DNA from: Gordonia sp049847105
GTDB taxonomy: Bacteria; Actinomycetota; Actinomycetes; Mycobacteriales; Mycobacteriaceae
Direction of reading: 5' to 3'
Assembly (NCBI RefSeq): GCF_049847105.1
Contig: NZ_JBNCNS010000003.1
Location: forward strand, 62,001-126,000
DNA: 64,000 nt
The number at the start of each line of letters is the position of its first letter. The stretch's first letter is position 1. The notes beneath the pieces were generated by a model. It was not told the origin of the DNA and did not search any database. It saw only the letters and a program-made list of their open reading frames with translations. Position numbers and translations under genes: made by a program. Shown here in pieces: positions 17,190-25,394 of this stretch.

Positions 17190-20100
17190 CTAGCCGCTCC
17201 ACGGCGCGATCGGATTACCCTGCCAGCGGGTGTGTGCCGGGACCACATCGCCGCGCATCACCAGCGAGGCGGGGCCGACGGTCGCGCTCTCGCCGAGCCC
17301 GGCCGCAGGCAACGCCACGCAGTGCGGGCCGAGCGTCGAGCCCGCGTCGAGCGTGACCCGGTCGATGGCCATCACCCGATCGTGGAAGAGATGCGTCTGC
17401 ACCACGCAGCCGCGTTGCACGGTCGCGCCGTCGCCGAGCGTCACGAGGTCGGCCTCGGGCAGCCAGTACGTCTCACACCAGACGCCCTTGCCGATCCGCG
17501 CGCCCAGCATGCGGAGCCACAGGTTGAGGATCGGGGTTCCGGTGGCGGCGTTGGCGAACCAGGGTGCCGCGACCGTCTCGACGAAGGCGTCGGAGAGTTC
17601 GTTGCGCCAGACGAAGGAGCTCCAGAGTGGGTGCTCGGACACCCGGATACGGCCGACGACCAGCCATTTCGCCGCTGCCGCGATGCAGCATGCGGCCGCG
17701 CCGGCCACCAGCAGCAGCAACCCGCTCACGAGGGCGGCCACCCAGTAGTGGGTGTGCTGGGCGATGTATTGCAGGCCGAGCAGCATGAACAGGCCGAGGC
17801 CGAACGACACCATCACCGGGATGATCCGCAACGTCTCGACCACGGCACGCGCGACCTTGAGTCGAGTCGACGGATCGAACGTGCGCGACGTGTCGCTGGC
17901 GGCCGCCGTGCGCCGCAGGCGGACCGGCGGACTGCCCAGCCAACTCGACCCCGACTTCGCGCGGTCCGGGGTGGCCGAGAGCACCGCGACGAGACTGTTC
18001 TTCGGTACCTTGCGGCCGGGACCGGTCATCCCCGAGTTGCCCAGGAACGACCTCTTCCCGATCTTCGCCTCGTCGATGTGCATCCAGCCGCCGCCGAGTT
18101 CATAGGACGCCACCATGGTGTCGTCGGCGAGGAACGCGCCGTCGCCGATGGTGGTGAACTTCGGCAGGACCAGTGCAGTGGAGATCTCGGTGCCCACACC
18201 GACCTTGACGCCGAGGAGCCGGAACCACCACGGCGTCAACAAGCTCGCGTAGAGCGGGAACAGATAGGTGCGTGCGGCATCGAGGAGGCGCTCGGTCATC
18301 CACACCTGCCAGCCGACGCGCGAGCGGACCGGGTGATAGCCCTTCGTCAGGCCGATCGACAGCAGCCGGACGAGCACGGCGGTGATCACCGCGAACACCA
18401 GCAGGCTGGTCACGGTCGCGGCCGGCAGCAGGATCAGGCAGCGCAGTCCGACGCCGCGCAGCCGGTCGGCGTGGATGGCCCACGAACCCATCACCGCGAG
18501 TCCGGCCGCCAGTGCGATCAGCGGGATCGCGGCCAGCAGCAACGACGACACCCCGTAGATCGAGACCCACGCGCTCCCGCGCGGCGGCCGGTGATCCGGC
18601 CATGGGTGTTCGGCCTTGCGGACTTTTGCCGCGGGCGAGCCCGCCCAGTGCTGACCCGCCTTCACCCGGCCGCGGACCGCCGACCCGGGCGCGACCTCGG
18701 CGTCGCGGCCGACCACCGCGCCGGGTAACAGCGTCGACCGTGCGCCGACCGATGCGCCACGCTTGATCACGATCTCCCCGATGTGCACGACGTCACCGTC
18801 GATCCACCACCCGGTGAGGTCGACCTCCGGTTCCACCGACGCGCCCTCACCGATGGTGAGGAAACCGGTCACCGGCGGGATGGTGTGCATGTCGACGCCG
18901 CGTCCGATCTTCGCTCCGAGCGCCCGGGCCAGATAGATCATCCAGGGCGCCCCCGACAGATTCGATGCGCCACTCGCCTCCAGCAGCCGTTCGGCGACCC
19001 ACAGCCGGAGATGGGTGCCGCCACCGCGCGGGTAGCTACCCGGGGTGACCCCGGCGAGGAGTAGCCGAGCGCCCGTCGCGGCGATCACCATGCGTCCGGG
19101 AGGGGTGATGAACAGCAGGAATGCGACCAGCAGCGCCCACCAGTTCACGTGCACCAGCCACGGGACGTAGCGGTCGGTGCGGTCGACCACCTCGACGGCG
19201 ATGTTGTTCACCACGCCGAGCCAGGTCGCCCACTGCAGGCCGGTCAGGGTGGTCAGCGGCACCGACAGTGCGATCTGCGCGAGGCCGGTCCGCGGCGGGG
19301 TCGGCGTGACCTCACGGGGCGTGACGACGGTCGACGGTTTGCGCCCGTCGAGCATCTCGGCGAGCGACCCGAGGCGGGGATGGTCGTAGAGGTCGGCGAC
19401 GGTGATGTCGGGGTAGCGGGTCCGCAGCGCGGTGACCAGCTGCGCGGCCGCGAGCGATCCGCCGCCCTCGGTGAAGAAGTCGGCCTGCGGGTTGTTCACC
19501 ACCACGCCGAGAACGTCGGTCCAGCATCTCGCGACCCACTCCTCGGTCTCGCTGAGTTCCTCCGCGTCGTCGGTCGACTCGGTGCCGGGCAGCGGCCACG
19601 GGAGTGCGTTTCGGTCGACCTTGCCCGACGTGCGGGTCGGCAGCTCGGCGACCAGCGCGAGCCGCGGGACCATCGGAGCGGGCAGTTGTCCGGCCAGCGC
19701 GGCATGTGCCGCGGCGACGTCGAAGTCCGGATGCGTGGATACCAGGTAGCCGACCAGGAGGCTGTTGCCCGCCGCCGACTTCCGGACCGCCGCGGCGGCA
19801 CCGCTGACCCCCGGGAGTTGTTGCAGCGCATTGTCGATCTCGCCCAGCTCGATTCGACGGCCACCGACCTTGACCTGATCGTCGGCGCGTCCCATGAACA
19901 GGAGGCCGGCCGGATCGAGACGGACGAGGTCGCCGCTGCGGTAGGCACGGTCCCAGCCCAGAGACGGCATGGGAGCGTACTTCTCGGCGTCCTTGGCGGG
20001 GTCGAGGTAGCGCGCGAGGCCCACCCCACCGATGACGAGTTCGCCGACCGCGCCCTCGGTGACCGGTTGGCCGTCGGTGTCGACCACTGCGAGATCCCAG

Positions 20101-21077
20101 CCGGGGAGCGGTAACCCGATGCGCACCGGACCGACACCGTCGAGGGGGGCGGCACATGCGACGACGGTCGCCTCGGTGGGCCCGTAGGTGTTCCACACCT
20201 CGCGGCCCTCGACGGCGAGCCGTTCGGCCAGTTCGGGTGGGCATGCCTCACCGCCGAAGATCAACAACCGCACCGCTTCCAGCGCCACCGGAGGCCACAG
20301 CGACGCGAGCGTCGGAACCGTCGATACCACGTTGATGTCGCGCTGTACGAGCCACGGCCCGAGGTCCATGCCGCTGCGCACCAGTGACCGGGGCGCCGGG
20401 ACGAGGCATGCACCGTTGCGCCACGCCAGCCACATCTCCTCGCACGACGCGTCGAATGCGACGGACAGGCCGGCCAGCACGCGGTCACCGGGACCCAATG
20501 GCTCGTCGACCAGGAACATGCGCGCCTCGGCATCCACGAACGCCGCGGCATTGCGATGGCTCACTGCGACACCCTTGGGTGTTCCGGTGGAGCCCGAGGT
20601 GAAGATGACCCACGCATCGTCGTCCACCGTGGGTCGCGACTCGTGTGACGACGGCTCGATTCGGGCGTCCGCCGGCGCCTCGAGGGCCTGGATTCCCGAC
20701 GCGCCGAGGATCGCGTCGACGCGGGCCTCGCCGAACACCAGGTCCGCACGTTCGTCCGGATCGTCGGCATCGACGGGCACGTAGGCCGCACCCGCGTAGA
20801 GGGTGGACAGGATTGAGATGTAGAGATCCCGGGTACCCGAAGCCATGCGGATTCCGACACGCCCGCCACGTCGGACACCTGATGCGGTGAGGCGCTCGGC
20901 GCCGCGCCGGACGAGGGCGAGGAGCTGCGAGTACGTGAGGGACAGCTCGCCGTCGTCGATGGCGGGTGCCTCCGGATACGTCTGGGCAGTCCGATCCAGT
21001 ACGTCACAAAGCGTGCGCGGTGCGCTGGCCTGCGAAGACAGAAGGAACTGGGGGGGTATGACCACTGTTAGCACCAT
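17190..21077 (-). CDS. Pls/PosA-type membrane non-ribosomal peptide synthetase (poly-amino-acid synthetase-like)
   Basis: 1295 residues with the build of epsilon-poly-L-lysine synthetase. An adenylation domain (about 22-495) has TSGSTGTPKGV at 160-170, NTYGPTE at 296-302 and the catalytic Lys486. A carrier domain has the pantetheine serine at 541 (GGGSLAAAQ). A membrane part follows, with three tandem left-handed-helix-like soluble domains between helices (near 720-830, 960-1060 and 1190-1290). There is no condensation or thioesterase domain, as in Pls. Aligning to GrsA by eye, the ten specificity residues read D A E S I G T V V K, close to codes I remember for lysine. It would make an isopeptide-linked homopolymer or dipeptide from a basic amino acid; product and substrate are inferred. 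The ATG at 21077 has only a weak ribosome site. Confidence 0.9.
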   Translation of the reverse strand: MVLTVVIPPQFLLSSQASAPRTLCDVLDRTAQTYPEAPAIDDGELSLTYSQLLALVRRGAERLTASGVRRGGRVGIRMASGTRDLYISILSTLYAGAAYVPVDADDPDERADLVFGEARVDAILGASGIQALEAPADARIEPSSHESRPTVDDDAWVIFTSGSTGTPKGVAVSHRNAAAFVDAEARMFLVDEPLGPGDRVLAGLSVAFDASCEEMWLAWRNGACLVPAPRSLVRSGMDLGPWLVQRDINVVSTVPTLASLWPPVALEAVRLLIFGGEACPPELAERLAVEGREVWNTYGPTEATVVACAAPLDGVGPVRIGLPLPGWDLAVVDTDGQPVTEGAVGELVIGGVGLARYLDPAKDAEKYAPMPSLGWDRAYRSGDLVRLDPAGLLFMGRADDQVKVGGRRIELGEIDNALQQLPGVSGAAAAVRKSAAGNSLLVGYLVSTHPDFDVAAAHAALAGQLPAPMVPRLALVAELPTRTSGKVDRNALPWPLPGTESTDDAEELSETEEWVARCWTDVLGVVVNNPQADFFTEGGGSLAAAQLVTALRTRYPDITVADLYDHPRLGSLAEMLDGRKPSTVVTPREVTPTPPRTGLAQIALSVPLTTLTGLQWATWLGVVNNIAVEVVDRTDRYVPWLVHVNWWALLVAFLLFITPPGRMVIAATGARLLLAGVTPGSYPRGGGTHLRLWVAERLLEASGASNLSGAPWMIYLARALGAKIGRGVDMHTIPPVTGFLTIGEGASVEPEVDLTGWWIDGDVVHIGEIVIKRGASVGARSTLLPGAVVGRDAEVAPGSAVRGRVKAGQHWAGSPAAKVRKAEHPWPDHRPPRGSAWVSIYGVSSLLLAAIPLIALAAGLAVMGSWAIHADRLRGVGLRCLILLPAATVTSLLVFAVITAVLVRLLSIGLTKGYHPVRSRVGWQVWMTERLLDAARTYLFPLYASLLTPWWFRLLGVKVGVGTEISTALVLPKFTTIGDGAFLADDTMVASYELGGGWMHIDEAKIGKRSFLGNSGMTGPGRKVPKNSLVAVLSATPDRAKSGSSWLGSPPVRLRRTAAASDTSRTFDPSTRLKVARAVVETLRIIPVMVSFGLGLFMLLGLQYIAQHTHYWVAALVSGLLLLVAGAAACCIAAAAKWLVVGRIRVSEHPLWSSFVWRNELSDAFVETVAAPWFANAATGTPILNLWLRMLGARIGKGVWCETYWLPEADLVTLGDGATVQRGCVVQTHLFHDRVMAIDRVTLDAGSTLGPHCVALPAAGLGESATVGPASLVMRGDVVPAHTRWQGNPIAPWSG

Positions 21078-21210
21078 TGTTTCGACACGAAGCGGAAAAT
21101 TTACTCGACCAAGACGACCATTGGCTGAGATCTGAGTGAACAGTCAGTGGTTTGCATCCCGGTGTCTCCGCACGGTGAGGTTGCACGCGAAACCCGACGG
21201 ATTGCAGGCG

Positions 21211-21230
21211 ACACCGGAGTTTACCGGTGT
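21211..21230. promoter_or_regulatory. Inverted repeat between the Pls-like gene and the esterase
   Basis: acaccgg-agttta-ccggtgt, perfect 7-bp arms. It lies in the 249-bp divergent region, 97 nt before the esterase start. It could be an operator for either gene. Nothing else is clear in 21078-21326 apart from the esterase ribosome site GAGGAGG. Confidence 0.35.
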
Positions 21231-21326
21231 AACTTTCGGACTGATGTATCTCAGCACGTCCCGAGTTCCGGTGTGTCGAGCATCTGCCTCAGCATGTTCA
21301 CTGTCACTGGATGAGGAGGCACGAGC

Positions 21327-22301
21327 ATGCCGATAGTTCACCACCGCAAACCCAGCCTCCTGTCGTATCCGCTCTGGTTCGGCGCGCGGACTCTGCTGCG
21401 ACCCACGTTGTCGCTGTGGCCGCTCAACAGGGCGGGGATGGCGGGACTGTTCCTGATCGATCGTGCGATCGCGGTCGGTCCGAAGCCTCGAGGTGTGGTC
21501 CGCGAGCAGATGAGACTCGCGGATCGGCCGGTCGAGCTCATCATGCCGTCCGGGCCGTCAGGCCGCGACTCCGAGACGGCGATCCTCTACCTGCACGGCG
21601 GCGCCTTCCTGGTGTGCGGACTCGGTACCCACCGGTCGATCGCGAGCCGACTGTCGAGCGCCTGCGAACTCCCCGTCTTCTCCCTCGAGTACCGCCAACT
21701 GCCGTCGGTCGGCGTGGGGACGTCGGTGTCGGATGCGGTGGAGGCCTATCGCGAACTCATCGGCGAGCGCGGATACCGACGTGTGATCGTCGCCGGTGAC
21801 TCCGCGGGTGGTTTTCTGGCCGGCAAGGTCGTCGAGACCGCCGCGCGCGAGGGGCTACCGCGACCGACGGCCTTCGTCGGCGTCTCGCCCCTGCTCGACC
21901 TGGACGTGGGGACCAATCCCGATCGTTCGAGCCGCTCCGATGCATACATCCCGCAGAGTAAAATGGTGCAGCTCGCGCAGCTGTTCGGCCGTGGACCGAT
22001 CCCGTTCTCCGGTATTCGCCGAATCCCGGCGATCGTCGACTCCGATTTCCCACCGACCGCGATCATCACGGCAGAAGGCGAGATGCTCGAGGCAGATGTG
22101 ATCGAGTTGATCGAGAAGCTCGACGACGCGGGTGTCGATGCCGTCGGCCACAGCTATTCTTGGCAGGTGCACGCGTTTCCGGTGCTCACCACACGTCATC
22201 CGGAGACGGTGCACGCGATCGGGGTGATCTCCGCATTCGTTGCCCATGCAATCCGAGAGGCCAAGGAAGCTGACCACCGAAAGGACCGACGGGCCGGCTG
22301 A
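21327..22301 (+). CDS. Alpha/beta hydrolase fold-3 esterase/lipase (HSL family)
   Basis: 324 residues. Hormone-sensitive-lipase family: the oxyanion motif YLHGGAFLVCG near 89, the nucleophile GDSAGGFLA near 153, an acid in TAEGEMLEADV near 250, and the histidine in WQVHAFPVL near 280. Members hydrolyse short or medium acyl esters; several Lip proteins of M. tuberculosis belong here. No signal peptide is obvious, but a hydrophobic N-terminus may touch the membrane. It has a GAGGAGG ribosome site. The next gene starts inside its 3' end. Confidence 0.9.
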   Translation: MPIVHHRKPSLLSYPLWFGARTLLRPTLSLWPLNRAGMAGLFLIDRAIAVGPKPRGVVREQMRLADRPVELIMPSGPSGRDSETAILYLHGGAFLVCGLGTHRSIASRLSSACELPVFSLEYRQLPSVGVGTSVSDAVEAYRELIGERGYRRVIVAGDSAGGFLAGKVVETAAREGLPRPTAFVGVSPLLDLDVGTNPDRSSRSDAYIPQSKMVQLAQLFGRGPIPFSGIRRIPAIVDSDFPPTAIITAEGEMLEADVIELIEKLDDAGVDAVGHSYSWQVHAFPVLTTRHPETVHAIGVISAFVAHAIREAKEADHRKDRRAG

Positions 22302-22695
22302 GTCCGAGTCCGCCCAACCGTCCACCCAATCGTCTGCACAACGGTCGGCCGAACCGTCGGCCACGCCGGGAGCGATCGACGCCCGCTTCACGCTGGCTGC
22401 CGAACGAACGGTGCTGGCCTGGGTACGCACGTCTCTCGGTTTCATGGCCGCCGGGGTCGCCGTCGTCTACGTCTCCGACGACATCGCGCATCCGGTGGTG
22501 GAGGCTGTGCTCGGACTCGTGATGGTGGGCCTGGGATGCTCGATCGCCCTGCTCGGTGCGTGGCGATGGCGCCGCACGATGGCCGTCCTCCGCGACGGGG
22601 GCGAGATGCCGGGGCCGTCGCATGTGGTGTTCCTCGTCGTTGCGATAGTGGTGATTGCCGTGGCGATCGCCGCGGTGATCCTGATTCAGACCTGA
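22246..22695 (+). CDS. DUF202 small membrane protein
   Basis: 149 residues. The first 45 or so are Ser/Pro/Thr-rich and probably disordered. Then comes the DUF202 signature RFTLAAERTVLAWVRTSLGF and three membrane helices. The family (YidH-like) has no known function. It overlaps the esterase by 56 nt in another frame, so it is likely co-translated. An in-frame TTG at 22240 is an alternative start. Confidence 0.8.
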   Translation: MQSERPRKLTTERTDGPAESESAQPSTQSSAQRSAEPSATPGAIDARFTLAAERTVLAWVRTSLGFMAAGVAVVYVSDDIAHPVVEAVLGLVMVGLGCSIALLGAWRWRRTMAVLRDGGEMPGPSHVVFLVVAIVVIAVAIAAVILIQT

Positions 22696-22697
22696 CG

Positions 22698-22753
22698 TGA
22701 GAGAGCTGCCATGAGAGAGCTGCCATGAGAGAGCTGGGATGAGAGTTCTGGGA
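22698..22753 (+). repeat. Four tandem 14-bp repeats, each carrying an ATG
   Basis: Units at 22698-22711, 22712-22725, 22726-22739 and 22740-22753; the first two are identical (tgagagagctgcca) and the others have 2-4 changes. Each unit contains a GAGAG purine run and its junction forms an ATG; the last base is the A of the next gene's start codon. It sits exactly where the ribosome site should be. Confidence 0.85.
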
Positions 22754-22998
22754 TGATCAACAACGACTTCCAACGAGGAGCCCTGGGCTTCTCCCGTGGG
22801 ATGACCATCGTCGGCTCGGTGATCCTCATGGTCTGCGTGGCGCTGCTGACCGTGAACTGGTGGCGTGAAGGTCGGTGGCTGTGGGTGGTGATCGGGATCG
22901 CGATCGTGGTGGTCAACATCGGTTTGATCTTCTTGCAGTTCCGACGCCGCAAGCTGACACCACCCCCTCGGCCGAACGCCACCGATCCGGACGACTGA
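22753..22998 (+). CDS. Small two-helix membrane protein
   Basis: 81 residues with two hydrophobic helices (about 17-34 and 41-62), a basic RRRK stop-transfer segment and a Pro/Asp tail. I do not recognise the family; the position after a DUF202 protein and the similar size hint at a second DUF202-like partner. The start is preceded by a tandem repeat rich in GAGAG/CTGGG instead of a normal ribosome site. It ends 7 nt before the next gene, so it is part of the esterase operon. Confidence 0.7.
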   Translation: MINNDFQRGALGFSRGMTIVGSVILMVCVALLTVNWWREGRWLWVVIGIAIVVVNIGLIFLQFRRRKLTPPPRPNATDPDD

Positions 22999-23005
22999 AC
23001 GTCCG

Positions 23006-23422
23006 ATGACCTCCGCTCGGGAACGGTTCGAGGCGGCCAGGGTCGCCCGGCTGGCCACGGTGGGCGAGGCAGCTGTTCCGCATCTCGTACCCATCGTCTT
23101 CACGCTCGCTCCCGACGACGACATCCTCTACTCGTGCGTCGACCACAAGCCGAAACGGACCCGCCGTCTGCGCCGGCTCGCGAACATCACCGCCAACCCT
23201 TCGGTCTCGCTGCTCGTGGACCACTACGCCGACGACTGGACCGCGCTGTGGTGGGTCCGCGTCGACGGCCGCGCCGACGTGGTCGATGCCGACACGACGG
23301 TGGGCGCCTGCGCGATCGACCTGCTCGCCGAGAAGTATCCGCAATATCGCGTGGAACGGCCGGACGGCCCTGTCATCGTGGTGCGCGACCTGGTGTGGCA
23401 GGAGTGGGCCGCCCGTCCCTGA
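23006..23422 (+). CDS. PPOX-class F420-dependent oxidoreductase (split beta-barrel)
   Basis: 138 residues. A pyridoxamine-oxidase-like split barrel of the mycobacterial F420/FDOR type: ARVARLATVGEAAVPHLVPI at 11-30, a DHKPKRTRRLRRLANI basic stretch near 48 that binds cofactor phosphates, and a final LVWQEWAA. These enzymes reduce small substrates with F420H2. The window also carries fgd, which supplies F420H2. The substrate is unknown. It is the last gene of the esterase run and converges on the ABC exporter with a 4-nt gap. Confidence 0.85.
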   Translation: MTSARERFEAARVARLATVGEAAVPHLVPIVFTLAPDDDILYSCVDHKPKRTRRLRRLANITANPSVSLLVDHYADDWTALWWVRVDGRADVVDADTTVGACAIDLLAEKYPQYRVERPDGPVIVVRDLVWQEWAARP

Positions 23423-23426
23423 AATG

Positions 23427-25334
23427 TCAGGCCGTCAATTCCTCGTCACAGACATTCAATCGGGGCTCCTCCACGGCGAACTGCGTGCGGTATAGCTCGG
23501 CATAGCGCCCGTTGCGGGCCAGCAGGGTCGCGTGGTCGCCCCGCTCGACGATCCGGCCGTGCTCCAGGACGGCGATCTCGTCGGCCGCGCGGATGGTCGA
23601 CAGCCGGTGCGCGATGACGAGGGACGTCCGTCCGGCCAGCGCCTCGGAGAGTGCTTCCTGCACAGCCGCTTCCGATGTCGAGTCGAGGTGCGCGGTCGCC
23701 TCGTCGAGGATCACCACCGATGGCTGCGCCAACAGGAGGCGCGCGATGGTCAGACGCTGGCGTTCGCCGCCGGAGAGCCGGTATCCCCGCTCCCCGACGA
23801 CGGTGTCGAGGCCATCGGGCAGGGACGCGATCAGGTCGTCGAGGCGTGCTCGCCCGAGCGCGTCCCAGATCCGTTCCTCGGATGCGGTCGGATCGGCCAG
23901 CGCAAGGTTGGCGCGGACCGTGTCGTGGAACAGATGTCCGTCCTGGGTCACCAGGCCGACGGTCCGATGCACCGACGCGCTCTGGAGATCGCGGAGATCG
24001 ACGCCGTTGAGGTGGATGGCGCCTGCGTCGACGTCGTAGAGTCGCGTCGCCAGGTTCGCGATGGTCGACTTGCCCGCGCCCGAACTGCCGACGAGCGCGG
24101 TCATCGTCCCGGCCGGGACGTCGAGGTCGATGTTGTGCAGGACCGTCGATCCGCCTCGGTTGTCTAGTTGCGCAACCTCTTCCAGAGATGCCAGCGACAC
24201 CTTGTCGGCCGACGGGTAGGCGAAGGACACGTCGTCGAAGTGCACGGAGACCGGGCCGTGCGGGACGGGTCGGGCGTCGGGTTTGTCGGCGATCAGCGGT
24301 TCGAGGTCGAGCACCTCGAAGACACGCTCGAAGCTGACCAGGGCACTCATGATCTCGACGCGTGCATTGGCCAGCGCGGTCAGCGGCGCGTACATCCGGG
24401 TGAGCAGGAGGGCCAGCGAGACCACCGCGCCGGCGGACAGATGGCCCCCGACGGCGAGCCATCCGCCGAGCCCGTAGACGAGCGCCAGTGCCAGGGCCGA
24501 GACCAGCGTGAGCGCCGTCATGAAGTAGGCCTGCAGCATCGCGCGGCGGACCCCGATGTCGCGCACGCGATCTGCGCGATCGGCGAACTCGGTCGACTCG
24601 ATGTCGGGGCGACCGAAGAGCTTGACCAGGGTCGCGCCCGGTGCCGAGAACCGTTCGGTCATCTGCGTCGACATCCGCGCGTTGTACTCGGCGGCTTCGC
24701 GGGAGAGGGACGCCATCCGCTTGCCCATCCGGCGCGCCGGGATCACGAACACCGGTAGCAGCACCAAGGCGAGCAGCGTCACCTGCCAGCTGATCGCGAT
24801 CATCACGCCCACCGTCAGGACCAGGGTCACCGCATTGGACACCACGCCGGACAGCGTGTCGCTGAACGCCCGCTGCGCCCCGATGACGTCGTTGTTGAGA
24901 CGGCTCACCAGGGCGCCGGTCCGGGTGCGGGTGAAGAACGCGACCGGCATCTTCTGCACGTGGTCGAACACCGAGCGACGCAGATCGAGGATCAGTCCCT
25001 CGCCGATGTTGGCGGAGAACCAGCGCGTCCCGATGCCCGCCGCCGCCTCGACGACGGCGATGAGCGCGATGAGCAACGCCAGGCCGGCGATCGCACCACC
25101 GCTTCCGCCGCCGGTGATGAGGTTCACCACCCGTCCGGCCAGCAGCGGTGTCACGACCGTCAACAGTGCGGTCAGCACCGACAGCCCGAGGAACACGCCG
25201 ATCCGCCGCCGATGCGGCCTCGCGAACTGCGCGATACGCCGCAACGTGGTGCCTCGCTCGCCCCGTAGGTTCCGTGCCTCCGGCGCGTTCATCGATTTGT
25301 ACATCGTGTCCCAGCCCACCGATTCCATGCTCAT
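23427..25334 (-). CDS. ABC exporter, fused permease/ATPase
   Basis: 635 residues. Six membrane helices in the first 320 residues (type IV ABC exporter fold), then an ATPase: Walker A VGSSGAGKST near 412, signature RLSGGERQRL near 520, Walker B VVILDEATAHLDS near 540 and the H-loop VIAHRLSTI. It works as a homo- or heterodimer exporting drugs, lipids or peptides. The ATG at 25334 is chosen because it lies 7 nt after the -10 box of a long-spacer promoter that holds a near-consensus SoxR box. This suggests induction by redox-active compounds and thus a role in their efflux. Its cargo is inferred from regulation only. Confidence 0.92.
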   Translation of the reverse strand: MSMESVGWDTMYKSMNAPEARNLRGERGTTLRRIAQFARPHRRRIGVFLGLSVLTALLTVVTPLLAGRVVNLITGGGSGGAIAGLALLIALIAVVEAAAGIGTRWFSANIGEGLILDLRRSVFDHVQKMPVAFFTRTRTGALVSRLNNDVIGAQRAFSDTLSGVVSNAVTLVLTVGVMIAISWQVTLLALVLLPVFVIPARRMGKRMASLSREAAEYNARMSTQMTERFSAPGATLVKLFGRPDIESTEFADRADRVRDIGVRRAMLQAYFMTALTLVSALALALVYGLGGWLAVGGHLSAGAVVSLALLLTRMYAPLTALANARVEIMSALVSFERVFEVLDLEPLIADKPDARPVPHGPVSVHFDDVSFAYPSADKVSLASLEEVAQLDNRGGSTVLHNIDLDVPAGTMTALVGSSGAGKSTIANLATRLYDVDAGAIHLNGVDLRDLQSASVHRTVGLVTQDGHLFHDTVRANLALADPTASEERIWDALGRARLDDLIASLPDGLDTVVGERGYRLSGGERQRLTIARLLLAQPSVVILDEATAHLDSTSEAAVQEALSEALAGRTSLVIAHRLSTIRAADEIAVLEHGRIVERGDHATLLARNGRYAELYRTQFAVEEPRLNVCDEELTA

Positions 25335-25341
25335 GACGACC

Positions 25342-25373
25342 ACGGTAGAACCTCAAGTTCACTTGAAGTCCAA
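25342..25373 (-). promoter_or_regulatory. SoxR/MerR-type promoter with operator
   Basis: On the minus strand TTGGAC (25368-25373) and TACCGT (25342-25347) are separated by 20 bp, the stretched spacing of MerR-family promoters. Between them lies a dyad, cctcaagttcacttgaag at 25351-25368 (plus strand), matching the E. coli SoxR box I remember at 16 of 18 positions. The ABC exporter ATG follows 7 nt after the -10 box. Confidence 0.72.
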
Positions 25374-25394
25374 TCGGAGGTCTGATCTGCAGCA

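Noticed and set aside
17232..18728. A long plus-strand frame opposite the Pls-like synthetase
   Set aside because: Antisense composition (Arg/His/Gln-rich) and full overlap with a recognised multidomain gene.
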